A DNA stretch of 64,000 nucleotides from Legionella_A sp963772805 (GTDB lineage: Bacteria; Pseudomonadota; Gammaproteobacteria; Legionellales; Legionellaceae): NCBI GenBank assembly GCA_963772805.1, contig CAVYYU010000008.1, positions 310,001-374,000 of the forward strand, in the 5' to 3' direction. Shown here piece by piece: positions 1 to 9,382 of the stretch. Below the pieces are notes generated by a model. It did not search any database. It was not told where the DNA came from and saw only the letters and a program-made list of their open reading frames with translations. A program made the position numbers and the translations under genes. Position 1 is the stretch's first letter. Each line of letters starts with the position of its first letter.

Positions 1-773
1 ACTGCAGGATCGATTAGTGAAAGAGATGCGATTACTTGGGATCAGCGATATAGAGTCTGCTAATGCGTATTTACCGACGTATATAAAGGATCACAATAGC
101 CGTTTTGCAGTGGAAGCCAGAAGTTCAGAGAACGCACACCGTAAGGATTTGCCAACGGATGAAGAGATGAATCTGATTTTGAGCTACCAAGATGAGCGGA
201 AAATCTCAAAAAATCTAGAAATAAGCTATGAAAATGTGATTTATCAAATTAAAACAAACACAAAAGGCTATAGGTTACAGCACTCGATGGTTACTGTTTG
301 CAAAGATCTAAATGATGTAGTCACTTTAGTATGCCAAGGAAAAATATTAGATTACACCTGCCATGAGAGAGCAAAACCTAATGCTGCTATTGTTGATGCC
401 AAACAACTAGAGTCGAAAGTAGATACGATAAGGAATAATGCTAAAAAGTATACGCCACCAGCGAATCATCCATGGCGACATTTCATTATCAATCCAACAG
501 CAACAGAAGCTTATGCTCAAAAAACGCCAACAAATGGCGTAATTTAGAATATATTGTATAATTAAATTACGGAACAGCCGGGGACGGCAATGACCGTGAG
601 GGGATTGAGCTGCTGTTTATCTTCAGCCGCCAAGACCAAAATGGCTGCTTCGCAGGGCTATTTAAAATGGGGACTCTGTCCCCAAACCCCTGGGATATTT
701 TTAGAGGGGATTAATGTTACAAGGTGACATTTCTAAATTGCCCGAAAGGGGACATTTCTATTTTGCTCCGACA
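1..773 (+). mobile_element. IS1202/ISNCY-like insertion sequence, copy A (cut by the window start)
   Basis: This is the 3' part of the same insertion sequence that is complete at 19301-20957, here in the opposite orientation. The shared sequence ends exactly at 773 with the tip ACA; the base after it (774) begins unrelated DNA. The end carries two repeats of an 18-19 bp motif (GACATTTCTAAATTGC and GACATTTCTATTTTGC, at about 726-766), the probable transposase-binding end. A perfect palindrome GGGGACTCTGTCCCC lies at 669-683 between the transposase stop and the end. No difference between the copies was noticed over the shared part, which suggests recent transposition. Confidence 0.9.
2..547 (+). 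CDS. IS1202/ISNCY-like transposase, C-terminal part (5' end outside window)
   Basis: The reading frame is open from base 2 and encodes the last ~181 residues of the 441-residue transposase found complete at 19527-20852. It starts just after the catalytic-Glu region (the complete protein has SPEAKGRVERANQTLQDRL immediately before), so the visible part is the C-terminal beta-rich/DNA-binding tail rather than the catalytic core. The protein sequence appears identical to the other copy. A GTG at 17 could be mistaken for a start but is internal. The stop codon lies inside an AT-rich inverted repeat (CGTAATTTA...TAAATTACG, 538-571) that may terminate transcription. Confidence 0.9.
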   Translation: MQDRLVKEMRLLGISDIESANAYLPTYIKDHNSRFAVEARSSENAHRKDLPTDEEMNLILSYQDERKISKNLEISYENVIYQIKTNTKGYRLQHSMVTVCKDLNDVVTLVCQGKILDYTCHERAKPNAAIVDAKQLESKVDTIRNNAKKYTPPANHPWRHFIINPTATEAYAQKTPTNGVI

Positions 774-876
774 ATAACCAGGCTTTTGATACGTGCTTGC
801 GTCAAGGCTTAATAATCTTATATCACCAGCAGCAATCTACGTTTATAATGCCCTATTTACTTGAGATCTATGCCGG

Positions 877-1728
877 ATGAATGAACGTAAACGTGTTGCA
901 GTGATTACGGGCGCGGCGAGTGGAATTGGTTTGGCCTTGGTGAAAAGTTGCTTGCAAAATGATATGCACGTAGTGATGGCAGACAATGCGGCTGATACCT
1001 TGTCGGCAAGGGTCGCTGAATTAAGTCTTTCTGCTCAAACAGAACTTATGGATGTTGTTTGCGATGTTAGCAGGCGTGATGACGTCCAGCAATTAGCTGA
1101 TCAAACGTTTGAGCGTTTTAATCATGTTGATTTATTGATTAATAATGCTGGGATTAGTGGTCGTCTTGCGCCGCTATGGGCATTATCTAGCGAGGATGTC
1201 CAGCAGGTTCTGGATATTAATTTGCATGGCGTCATTCATGGGGTGCAAGTATTCTTGCCTTTAATGTTCAATCAAAACCATCGTTCGCATGTTGTGAATA
1301 TGGCAAGTTTGTACGGCTTATGCAGTGGGTCGCAAATGGCGGCTTATGCGATGTCAAAGCATGCGATTGTTGCATTGTCTGAATCATTGTATTTTGATTT
1401 GCAGCGATTGAATAAACCCGTTGATATTTCAGTTGTTTGTCCATCGTTTGCTAATACGCAGTTACTCGCTAACTCAGCCCCGTCGCAGGGAGATGCATTA
1501 CACACGATGATGGGCGCTTTAATCGAACGTAGTCGTCCGGCAGAGGATGTTGCAAGCCATATTATGCATGAAGTACACAATAAAACGTTTTATATTTTAC
1601 CTGACAAAGAAGTCAAAGCGTATTGTGAGCTGCGCACAAAAGCTATTATCGAGCAAACAATGCCGCATCAACATAGCTTAGAGAAAATAATTGCCTCCTT
1701 GAGCAAACGCGCCGGTGAGGGCAGTTAA
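877..1728 (+). CDS. short-chain dehydrogenase/reductase (SDR), substrate unknown
   Basis: A 283-residue classical SDR oxidoreductase that probably reduces or oxidises a carbonyl/alcohol with NAD(P). The sequence shows the Rossmann cofactor motif TGAASGIG at residues 11-18, NNAG at 89-92, and the catalytic triad Ser144 (in NMAS), Tyr157 and Lys161 (YAMSK). An acidic residue after beta-2 (MADN, about 34-37) hints at NAD preference, which is an inference. The length is slightly above the family's usual 250 because of a C-terminal tail. It stands alone, 104 bases after the end of IS copy A, and is followed by an unrelated membrane protein. The substrate cannot be told from the sequence. Confidence 0.85.
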   Translation: MNERKRVAVITGAASGIGLALVKSCLQNDMHVVMADNAADTLSARVAELSLSAQTELMDVVCDVSRRDDVQQLADQTFERFNHVDLLINNAGISGRLAPLWALSSEDVQQVLDINLHGVIHGVQVFLPLMFNQNHRSHVVNMASLYGLCSGSQMAAYAMSKHAIVALSESLYFDLQRLNKPVDISVVCPSFANTQLLANSAPSQGDALHTMMGALIERSRPAEDVASHIMHEVHNKTFYILPDKEVKAYCELRTKAIIEQTMPHQHSLEKIIASLSKRAGEGS

Positions 1729-1775
1729 TCGGTCGGTACACTTAATTGTTAATTAACATTACACAAAATTGAAGT

Positions 1776-2393
1776 ATGGAGAATCAAATAGATATTTTTA
1801 CACGATATAAAAAATTGTTGCTCTGTAGTGTGCTCATTGGAGCAGTGCTTGGTTTCGCGGCAATGGGTATTCCGATAATTGTATTAGATATGGGTGTGAA
1901 GGATACAGCGTATTTATTTGTAACTACACTTGCAGGGGGGACGTTGGGTCTTGGTGTGGGTGTGGTAGTTGCCAGGGTGCGTGAGCGTGGCGCAATTGAG
2001 CCTTGCCTTATGCCTGTAAGTTTCTCACCTGTTCTTGAGCTAGAAAATTGCATCGAGCACGAAGATAAATTAGAGGAACAAAAGTCTATAGGGCCTGTTG
2101 CTAAAAATTTGGTGGATATAAATTGCTTAGAAGCGATGACTAGCTATGAGTCTGCATCAGTGCAACGCCCGCATAGTCCTGCGGAGCGTCGACCCGTTGT
2201 TTTTCCAGAAATTTCGCAGGATTCAACGTCAACCGTGCGGCCTGATTTCATGCCAGTATACTCAGAATCTGATCGACAAAAACACACACGCTCAAAGAGT
2301 ATCTTTGGTTTTCATGTAGCATCAGAGAGAAAGTCGTATAATAGATCGCCCGATTATGCTTCTGAGACTCCACGTCTCCCTGGAGCCGTATAA
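1776..2393 (+). CDS. hypothetical protein with two N-terminal membrane segments
   Basis: A 205-residue protein that I do not recognise. Residues about 13-37 and 43-66 are hydrophobic and Gly-rich and look like a helical hairpin in the membrane; the remaining ~135 residues are polar, with a Ser/Arg/Pro-rich tail (RSPDYASETPRLPG) likely exposed to the cytosol. The start is the ATG at 1776, with only a weak GAAG upstream. The gene ends three bases before the convergent hemF stop. A transmembrane hairpin plus a disordered polar tail is compatible with an envelope protein or with a secreted effector; neither is shown by the sequence. Confidence 0.6.
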   Translation: MENQIDIFTRYKKLLLCSVLIGAVLGFAAMGIPIIVLDMGVKDTAYLFVTTLAGGTLGLGVGVVVARVRERGAIEPCLMPVSFSPVLELENCIEHEDKLEEQKSIGPVAKNLVDINCLEAMTSYESASVQRPHSPAERRPVVFPEISQDSTSTVRPDFMPVYSESDRQKHTRSKSIFGFHVASERKSYNRSPDYASETPRLPGAV

Positions 2394-2395
2394 GT

Positions 2396-3340
2396 TTATC
2401 CGGCGGTCAACCAGTCACGTGTGGGCAAGAAATCAGTATAGAGTTTTTCTTCGGCACTGTTTTTTTCGGGCTGCCAGTTATATGTCCACTGCACTTCAGA
2501 GGGTAGTGACATGAGAATTGATTCTGTACGACCACCGGATTGTAAGCCAAACAACGTACCTCGGTCATAGACTAAATTAAATTCCACATAGCGACCACGA
2601 CGATACAGTTGGAACGATTTTTCCCGTTCACCGAAAGTTGCTGTTTTGCGTCGAGCGACAATCGGTGCGTAGGCTTTGATAAAGTGATCGCCTATGCTTT
2701 GTGTCAGGTCAAAACTATGGGCAAATCCTTGTTCATTGTAGTCATCAAAAAAAAGGCCGCCAATTCCGCGGGCTTCCTGCCGATGCTTGATATAAAAATA
2801 ACGGTCGCACCACGATTTGAAGTGCGGATATATGTCATTGCCAAAGGGTAGGCAGGCTGTTAATGCGGTCTGGTGCCAGTGTTGGCAGTCTTCCTCAAAC
2901 CCATAATAAGGCGTCAGGTCAAAACCGCCACCAAACCACCATACTGGGTCAGCACCCTCTTTTTCAGCTACAAAAAATCGTACATTGGCATGTGAGGTGG
3001 GTATATAGGGGTTGTCTGAGTGGATAACCAATGATACACCCAGCGCGCTGAACTTGCGCCCGGCCAGCTCTGGTCGGTGAGCACTGGCTGATACCGGAAG
3101 TTGATTGCCGCTTACGTGGGAGAAATTGACCCCAGCTTTAGAGAACACCGCCCCATGAGTGAGAATACGCGTTATACCACCACCACCTTCCGGACGTGTC
3201 CAAGCATCTTCAATAAATTTACCACTACCATCTAACGTTTCCAACTCCATGCAAATGCTATTTTGTAATCGTAGGAGATAAGATTTGACCAGTGCTATAG
3301 CATCAATAGGTAGCGCCATGGGATCGGAGGTGTATGTCAT
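2396..3340 (-). CDS. hemF: aerobic coproporphyrinogen III oxidase HemF
   Basis: HemF carries out the oxygen-dependent oxidative decarboxylation of coproporphyrinogen III to protoporphyrinogen IX in haem synthesis, as a soluble dimer. At 314 residues it has the family's normal length. Recognisable stretches are RPEGGGGITRIL near residue 50, PVWWFGGGFDLTPYY near 135, and GGLFFDDY near 200, followed by the conserved RRGRYVEFNLVYDRGT and FGLQSGGRTESILMSLP blocks near the C-terminus. It is a single gene, convergent with the gene at 1776, and reads from an ATG preceded by GAGA at a long spacing. Its presence implies growth with oxygen. Confidence 0.97.
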   Translation of the reverse strand: MTYTSDPMALPIDAIALVKSYLLRLQNSICMELETLDGSGKFIEDAWTRPEGGGGITRILTHGAVFSKAGVNFSHVSGNQLPVSASAHRPELAGRKFSALGVSLVIHSDNPYIPTSHANVRFFVAEKEGADPVWWFGGGFDLTPYYGFEEDCQHWHQTALTACLPFGNDIYPHFKSWCDRYFYIKHRQEARGIGGLFFDDYNEQGFAHSFDLTQSIGDHFIKAYAPIVARRKTATFGEREKSFQLYRRGRYVEFNLVYDRGTLFGLQSGGRTESILMSLPSEVQWTYNWQPEKNSAEEKLYTDFLPTRDWLTAG

Positions 3341-3590
3341 AATGATTAAATCTCAATTAGTTTGCTGCATTATATACCTGTCGCGATGGATTTGAAGATA
3401 TAAATAATAAAATCGCAATTTCCTGCCTCATCCAGAACAAAGCGATGGATCTCCCTGCAGTAGCACTATTTTTATTACATTTCGTTTAAGCTATATTAAA
3501 GAGGTCTGATTAGATATACAGCTATTCTGTTTTTCTGAGAAAACAGATGGTTTATATTTCTGTGTGTTTATTTGTAATATGAGGATAAAT

Positions 3591-4898
3591 ATGAATTTAC
3601 AAAAGGTCAACTACCGAAGGCCTTATGTGGTGTGGTTTTTAGGTGCTTTTTTCTTTTTTGTTGATTATGTTCTTCGTGTTTCTAGTAGTGTTCTCACTCC
3701 AGTGCTGATGGAGAAATTTCAAACGACTGCATTCGCTATAGGCGGATTTTCAGCATGTTTTTATTATGCCTATATCAGCATGCAAATACCCGTTGGTATA
3801 TTGGTTGATCGTTTTAATCCGAAACGACTACTTATTATGGCCTCGATAATTTGCGCGATAAGTGCGCTTATTTTTGCAGAGATGAACAATTTATTTATTG
3901 GTTTTTTTAGTCGATTTCTTACTGGCTTTGGCGCTTCATTTGCATTTGTTGGCACAATGAAACTGATCTCGATCTGGTTTAAACCCGAGCGCTTTGCTTT
4001 TTTAGCTGGATTAACTCAGGCATTTGGGATGCTGGGAGCAATGGTAGGTCAAGGTCCTATGGCGGCTATTTATCATTCTATCGGCTGGCGTATGAGTATG
4101 TATGGTTTTTTTGTCTTATTTTTGCTTATATCATTACTTATGATGCTATTTATTAATGATAGATATAATCACCTTGCAGCCAAAGATTCAAGCGCACATC
4201 ATGAAGTGAAAGTATGGGAGTCGATTAAATTAATTTTTTCTAACTCACAATCTTGGTTTAATTGTTTGTTTATTGGTCTTTTATATGCTCCGAGTGCTTG
4301 TTTCGGTGAGCAATGGGGTGTTAGCTTCCTAAGTAGATGTCAGGGTATATCAATTGAATCGGCTGGGCACGAAGTAGGGATGATGTTTGTTGGTTTAGCA
4401 ATAGGTTGTCCAGTTTTAGGGTGGGTTTCGGATCAGATGCAACGTCGTTTAGTTGTCATGCGAGTAAGCGCCATAGCATGTTTTATCTTTTTAACCATTG
4501 TTATTTATGGTGGATCCCAGCCAATGCACGAGTTACTTAACCCTGCAATTTACACTGTCGTTCTTTTTTTGTACGGATTTTTTAATAGTGGTATAGTTAT
4601 ATCCTACGCGATGGCTTCTGAAATAAATCCACGACAACTTACTGGCTTGGCTTTGGGTGTGACGAATATGGCTTCGGTAATTATCGGAGCAACTATGATA
4701 CCCGTTGTAGGGTTTATACTTGATAAGTTGTGGACAGGTACAATGCTTAATAAGTTGCATGTTTTTGGAGTTAAGGAATATCAAATAGCCTTTTCTACTT
4801 TACCGATTGGGCTGCTTATTTGCTTTTTTATCACATTTTTTATAAAGGAAACTTATTGTAAACCACAAGGCCTATCCCCTATCCTGATAAAAAATTAG
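3591..4898 (+). CDS. major facilitator superfamily transporter
   Basis: An inner-membrane transporter of 435 residues with about 12 hydrophobic segments. The loop between helices 2 and 3 has GILVDRFNPKRLL, a form of the MFS signature GxxxDRxGRR, and the second half repeats the pattern (GWVSDQMQRR). I chose the ATG at 3591 because GAGG sits six bases upstream; an in-frame GTG at 3564 would add nine residues without a ribosome-binding site. Legionellales have many such MFS carriers (the Pht group takes up amino acids and nucleosides), so a nutrient importer is plausible, but the substrate cannot be read from the sequence. Confidence 0.88.
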   Translation: MNLQKVNYRRPYVVWFLGAFFFFVDYVLRVSSSVLTPVLMEKFQTTAFAIGGFSACFYYAYISMQIPVGILVDRFNPKRLLIMASIICAISALIFAEMNNLFIGFFSRFLTGFGASFAFVGTMKLISIWFKPERFAFLAGLTQAFGMLGAMVGQGPMAAIYHSIGWRMSMYGFFVLFLLISLLMMLFINDRYNHLAAKDSSAHHEVKVWESIKLIFSNSQSWFNCLFIGLLYAPSACFGEQWGVSFLSRCQGISIESAGHEVGMMFVGLAIGCPVLGWVSDQMQRRLVVMRVSAIACFIFLTIVIYGGSQPMHELLNPAIYTVVLFLYGFFNSGIVISYAMASEINPRQLTGLALGVTNMASVIIGATMIPVVGFILDKLWTGTMLNKLHVFGVKEYQIAFSTLPIGLLICFFITFFIKETYCKPQGLSPILIKN

Positions 4899-4985
4899 TG
4901 TAGCAGCATATTTTTATAAAGAGCTATTATTACTTTCCATCTCCTGGAGATCGCTTGAACTTAAATCCTAACGAGCAGCTGCGTT

Positions 4986-5032
4986 GGGTTGTAAAAGCGA
5001 CTTTACTGACCTAGTCTTGTAGCTTTTACCCT
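4986..5032 (+). terminator. hairpin downstream of the MFS gene
   Basis: The arms GTAAAAGC (4991-4998) and GCTTTTAC (5022-5029) pair perfectly and extend by GGG/CCC with a two-base bulge. There is no immediate T-run (a CT-rich stretch follows at 5044-5053), so it is only a possible terminator. The rest of 4899-5196 holds a second small palindrome, ACTGATC-GCG-GATCAGT (5084-5100), and no gene. Confidence 0.35.
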
Positions 5033-5196
5033 GTATATATACACCTCTCTTTTTACAAAAAAAAGGGGGGCTCCATATCCCTTACTGATCGCGGATCAGT
5101 TGTGTACATTGTCGCAATTTACCAAATTAAGCGCATCTTTTAAACAATGATGGAGATAGGGTATAATAATATGTTTAATGTTAGCGAGTAGAACCT

Positions 5197-6189
5197 GTGT
5201 CGTCAGTAGCCGCTTTAATTTCCCCGCTAGCCATCGCACCCATGATTGATTGGACCTATACCCACTTTCGCGTCTTTATGCGTATGCTCGCGCCGCATGC
5301 GCTGTTATACACTGATATGCAAACGCCCGGCGCTATCTTCAATAACCCCTCACGTGCATTGAGTTACGATCCGATGGAAAATCCATTGGCGTTGCAATTG
5401 GGGGGCTCTGATTTAAACGCATTAGTTAAATGTGCGCAAATTGCTGAGCAACAGGGATATGTGGAAGTTAATTTAAATTTAGGCTGCCCAAGTGATCGGG
5501 TGCAGGCAGGGCGTTTTGGTGCTTGCATGATGGCTGAGCCGCAACATGTGGGTGATTGTATTGCGGCGATGAAGCGTGCAGTTTCAATTCCAGTTACGGC
5601 TAAATCACGTATTGGTATTGATAAGCAAGATAGTTATGATTTCTTTGCAGCATTTGCTCATCAATTAGTCGATTCTGGTTGTGATAAATTAATTGTGCAC
5701 GCCCGTAAGGCATGGTTGCGTGGTTTGAATCCTAAACAAAATCGCACTATTCCGCCGGTGCACTATGACTACGTATATAGAATAAAGCTGGAATTGCCCG
5801 TAATACCGGTCGTCATTAATGGCAATATTAATACGGTTGATGAAATAAACATGCATCTGCAACAGGTTGACGGGGTAATGTTGGGGCGACTTGCCTGTCA
5901 AAATCCTTACGCGATAGCGGTTATTCACCATGCACTGTATCCACATGTACCTCTGGTTTCACGAAGTGCGATTTTACAAAACTATATTGCTTATGCACAA
6001 TCCGCCCATGCGCGAGGTGTTGCAATGAGTATATTGGTGAAGCCTATCTTAAATATTACCCATGGCTTGCCCGGAGCGCGATTTTGGAAAGAGAAATTGC
6101 TCATAATTCAGCGGACAGGGGAAAGCAGCGCGTTACAGGAAGTAGTTGATTTATTGGCGGAGATGGAAAAACAGCCAGTGGCAATTTGA
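5197..6189 (+). CDS. dusA: tRNA-dihydrouridine(20/20a) synthase DusA
   Basis: An FMN enzyme that reduces uridine 20/20a in the tRNA D-loop to dihydrouridine using NADPH. The TIM barrel begins with PLAIAPMIDWTYTHFR; the active-site Cys97 lies in NLGCPSDRV, followed by GRFGACMM. The stretch HARKAWLRGLNPKQNR (about residues 168-183) is characteristic of the DusA subfamily rather than DusB or DusC. The FMN-binding VINGNI and GVMLGR motifs are present. The start is a GTG at 5197; no ATG is available before the conserved N-terminus. The length of 330 residues is typical. Confidence 0.94.
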   Translation: MSSVAALISPLAIAPMIDWTYTHFRVFMRMLAPHALLYTDMQTPGAIFNNPSRALSYDPMENPLALQLGGSDLNALVKCAQIAEQQGYVEVNLNLGCPSDRVQAGRFGACMMAEPQHVGDCIAAMKRAVSIPVTAKSRIGIDKQDSYDFFAAFAHQLVDSGCDKLIVHARKAWLRGLNPKQNRTIPPVHYDYVYRIKLELPVIPVVINGNINTVDEINMHLQQVDGVMLGRLACQNPYAIAVIHHALYPHVPLVSRSAILQNYIAYAQSAHARGVAMSILVKPILNITHGLPGARFWKEKLLIIQRTGESSALQEVVDLLAEMEKQPVAI

Positions 6190-6287
6190 TATCCTGCTAA
6201 AAACAACTCAGCCATGGTATTTATACCTGATTTCTAGTAAATTAACCGCTTTTGGTTATTTGGATTGTCGAGAGGATTATCAGGGCC

Positions 6288-8984
6288 ATGCTGAATACGT
6301 TAATGAAGAAGATGTTTGGTAGCCGTAATGAGCGCACCTTAAGGCGCATGGAAAAAACCGTACTGGCTATTAATGCCTTTGAACCTCAGATGCAAATTTT
6401 AACCGACGAGCAGCTGGCAGGAAAAACTGCTCAGTTCAAAGTTCGTCTTGCCGCTGGCGAGACGCTTGATCAATTGCTGGCTGAGGCCTTCGCTGTAGCG
6501 CGGGAAGTCTCAGTGCGCACTTTAGGGCTGCGTCATTTCGATGTGCAATTAATTGGTGGCATGGTGTTGCACGAAGGCAATATTGCTGAAATGCGTACCG
6601 GTGAAGGTAAAACCTTAATGTCGGTTTTACCAGCCTATCTGAATGCAGTCAGTGGTCGTGGCGTTCATGTGGTTACGGTTAACGATTATTTGGCTAAACG
6701 TGACAGCCAATGGATGAAGCCTATTTTCGAATTTTTAGGTTTCAGTGTTGCTGTTATCTATCCTGATATGCCTCACGCAGAGAAGAAAACTGCTTATCTG
6801 GCAGATATATTATACGGCACAAATAATGAGTTTGGTTTCGATTACCTGCGTGACAATATGGCGTTTAGTCTTGAGGACAAAGTCCAGCGTGAATTGAATT
6901 TTGCGATTGTCGACGAAGTTGACTCTATTCTGATTGACGAAGCGCGCACGCCGTTAATTATTTCCGGTGCTGCTGAAGATAGCTCCGAGCATTATATTCG
7001 CGTCAATCAGTTAATCCCCCAACTAAAAATGCAACAGGAAGAAGGGGATGGTGGTGATTACACGATTGATGAAAAGCAAAAGCAGGCGCATTTAACCGAG
7101 GCAGGCCATCAGCATATTGAAGAACTGTTGATAAATGCAAAGTTGTTGGCGCAAGGTGATAGTCTTTATCATGCTACAAACATTATGTTGATGCATCACG
7201 TCAATGCCGCGTTGAAAGCCCATGCTATGTTTCATCGTGATGTTGATTATATTGTGCAAAACAAACAAGTGGTAATTGTTGATGAGCACACTGGTCGTAC
7301 CATGCCAGGAAGACGTTGGTCAGAAGGTTTGCATCAGGCCGTAGAGGCCAAAGAAGGCGTTTCTATTCAAAACGAAAATCAAACTTTAGCATCGATCACA
7401 TTCCAGAATTTTTTCCGTTTATATAATAAGTTGTCCGGTATGACGGGTACAGCGGATACGGAAGCGTATGAGTTTCAGCAGATTTATAACCTTGATGTGG
7501 TTGTGATTCCAACCAATAAACCAATGCGTCGTGCTGATCAGGCTGATTATATTTATTTGTCACAGCAGGATAAGTATCAGGCGATCATTGAAGACGTGCG
7601 GGATTGCGTGGCGAGAAGACAACCCGTTCTGGTTGGTACTGCATCAATTGAAGCATCTGAACTGGTGAGTGGTTTGTTGAATAAAGCCGATATCAAACAC
7701 CAAGTATTGAACGCCAAGTTTCATGAAAAAGAAGCACAAATTATTGCTGAAGCAGGGCGGCCAGGAGCAGTTACGATTGCAACTAACATGGCCGGTCGTG
7801 GAACTGACATTGTGCTGGGTGGCAGTATTGTGGCTGATCTTGCAGTCCTTGCAGACGACGCAACGGATGCTGATCGCCAGGCGGTTAAAGAGGTTTGGCA
7901 ACAGCGGCATGATGATGTGATCACAGCCGGCGGATTGCGGATCGTCGGTTCAGAGCGCCATGAGTCACGACGTATTGACAATCAATTGCGTGGCCGAGCT
8001 GGACGCCAGGGCGATCCGGGTAGCAGCCGTTTTTACTTGTCACTAGATGACAACTTGATGCGTATTTTTGCCTCCGAGCGTGTGGCATCGATGATGCGTC
8101 GTTTGGGCATGAAGCCAGGCGAGCCTATTGAGCATACTTTGGTAACCAAAGCGATTGAGAATGCTCAACGTAAACTTGAAGGCCATCATTTTGATGTGAG
8201 AAAGCAACTTCTGGATTATGATAATGTTGCTAATGATCAAAGAAAGGTTATTTATTTTCAACGCGCCGAAATTATGGCGATTACTGATCCGCTGCAATCG
8301 GTGGACGGTATGCGTGAAGATGTCTTAACTGCTTTAGTTGATACTTATATTCCAGTGCAAAGTCTTGAAGATCAGTGGGATGTAAAAGCACTTGAACAAG
8401 TTCTTACTGATGATTTCAAGGTGCAAGCTCCAATCCATCAGTGGATTGAGACCGACCTTAGCATCCAGTCAAATCAGATCAAGGACAAAGTTATTGCGCT
8501 TTGTGTGGAGAAATACCAAGAAAAAGAGCAACAGATTGGCAGGGAAGTGCTGGCTCAATTTGAGAAGTCAGTTATTTTGCAGACGATGGATAATCACTGG
8601 CGTGAGCATTTAGCCGCCATGGATCATTTGCGCCAAGGAATTCATTTGCGCGGTTATGCGCAGAAAGATCCAAAGCAGGAATATAAACGTGAAGCGTTTA
8701 CGTTGTTTTCGACGATGTTGGATAATTTGAAATACGATATCATCAGGCTTCTTTCTTCTGTAGATATTCAAACGGAAGAAGATGTCGGTGCAGTTGAAGA
8801 GCAACGCCGTGCCGATCAAATTCAAAAAATGCAGTTCCATCATGCTGATGATGAGCAATCTTCTGATGAAGAGGGCCGTGAGGTTATAACATTTAAACGT
8901 GATGCGAAAAAAGTTGGACGCAATGATCCATGCCCATGCGGATCGGGTAAAAAATACAAGAGCTGCCACGGAAGCCTTACGTGA
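6288..8984 (+). CDS. secA: preprotein translocase ATPase SecA
   Basis: The motor ATPase that pushes unfolded preproteins through SecYEG. In the sequence: Walker A MRTGEGKT at residues 102-109, Walker B DEVD at 209-212, and later helicase motifs (GTADTEAYEF, TNMAGRGTDI, QLRGRAGRQGD). The C-terminal zinc-binding SecB-interaction tail has Cys882, Cys884, Cys893 and His894. I chose the ATG at 6288, because the protein then starts MLNTLMKKMFGSRNER as in other SecA proteins; an upstream in-frame TTG (6252) would add 12 unconserved residues. Length 898, normal. Its stop overlaps the start of mutT by four bases, so the two are translationally coupled. Confidence 0.98.
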   Translation: MLNTLMKKMFGSRNERTLRRMEKTVLAINAFEPQMQILTDEQLAGKTAQFKVRLAAGETLDQLLAEAFAVAREVSVRTLGLRHFDVQLIGGMVLHEGNIAEMRTGEGKTLMSVLPAYLNAVSGRGVHVVTVNDYLAKRDSQWMKPIFEFLGFSVAVIYPDMPHAEKKTAYLADILYGTNNEFGFDYLRDNMAFSLEDKVQRELNFAIVDEVDSILIDEARTPLIISGAAEDSSEHYIRVNQLIPQLKMQQEEGDGGDYTIDEKQKQAHLTEAGHQHIEELLINAKLLAQGDSLYHATNIMLMHHVNAALKAHAMFHRDVDYIVQNKQVVIVDEHTGRTMPGRRWSEGLHQAVEAKEGVSIQNENQTLASITFQNFFRLYNKLSGMTGTADTEAYEFQQIYNLDVVVIPTNKPMRRADQADYIYLSQQDKYQAIIEDVRDCVARRQPVLVGTASIEASELVSGLLNKADIKHQVLNAKFHEKEAQIIAEAGRPGAVTIATNMAGRGTDIVLGGSIVADLAVLADDATDADRQAVKEVWQQRHDDVITAGGLRIVGSERHESRRIDNQLRGRAGRQGDPGSSRFYLSLDDNLMRIFASERVASMMRRLGMKPGEPIEHTLVTKAIENAQRKLEGHHFDVRKQLLDYDNVANDQRKVIYFQRAEIMAITDPLQSVDGMREDVLTALVDTYIPVQSLEDQWDVKALEQVLTDDFKVQAPIHQWIETDLSIQSNQIKDKVIALCVEKYQEKEQQIGREVLAQFEKSVILQTMDNHWREHLAAMDHLRQGIHLRGYAQKDPKQEYKREAFTLFSTMLDNLKYDIIRLLSSVDIQTEEDVGAVEEQRRADQIQKMQFHHADDEQSSDEEGREVITFKRDAKKVGRNDPCPCGSGKKYKSCHGSLT

Positions 8985-9370
8985 AAGTGGCCGTTGCTGT
9001 AATTACTGATGTCAATCAACATGTGCTCATTGCGAGGCGTCCGGCACATGCCTCGCACGCGGGCATGTGGGAATTTCCTGGCGGCAAGTTGGAAGCTAAC
9101 GAGTCGGCATCGTCTGCTTTGATTCGTGAGATTAAAGAAGAAGTTGGTCTGGATGTGAAGGGTTATGATTTTTTAGGTGAAGTTAACCATTCATACACAG
9201 TTCAGCAAGTTTCCTTGCAAGTATTTCATGTGCATCATTTCGAAGGTGAAGCCTTTCCTTATGAGGCACAGATGGATCTACGCTGGGTGGATTTTATGTC
9301 ACTTGGGGATTTTGATTTTCCCGCAGCTAATGATCAGGTTATAGCATTGTTTAGGCAGAAGGTATTATAG
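8981..9370 (+). CDS. mutT: 8-oxo-dGTP diphosphatase MutT
   Basis: A Nudix hydrolase of 129 residues that removes mutagenic 8-oxo-dGTP from the nucleotide pool. The Nudix box is complete: Gly35, Glu41, Arg49-Glu50, Glu53-Glu54 and Gly56. WEFPGGK just before it is the usual MutT sequence. It starts with GTG inside the secA stop (GTGA overlap), so it is read from the secA message. secA-mutT followed by zapD and coaE is the E. coli neighbourhood, but here zapD and coaE are on the other strand and no yacG is seen. Confidence 0.95.
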   Translation: MKVAVAVITDVNQHVLIARRPAHASHAGMWEFPGGKLEANESASSALIREIKEEVGLDVKGYDFLGEVNHSYTVQQVSLQVFHVHHFEGEAFPYEAQMDLRWVDFMSLGDFDFPAANDQVIALFRQKVL

Positions 9371-9382
9371 GGATTATGCAGA

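Noticed and set aside
4899..5196. Structured region after the MFS gene as a tRNA or small RNA
   Set aside because: No cloverleaf with GG-TTCGA-type T-loop could be formed; only two unrelated hairpins are present.
8610..8969. 119-codon minus-strand frame inside secA
   Set aside because: It is a shadow of the secA reading frame, without a start site or family features.
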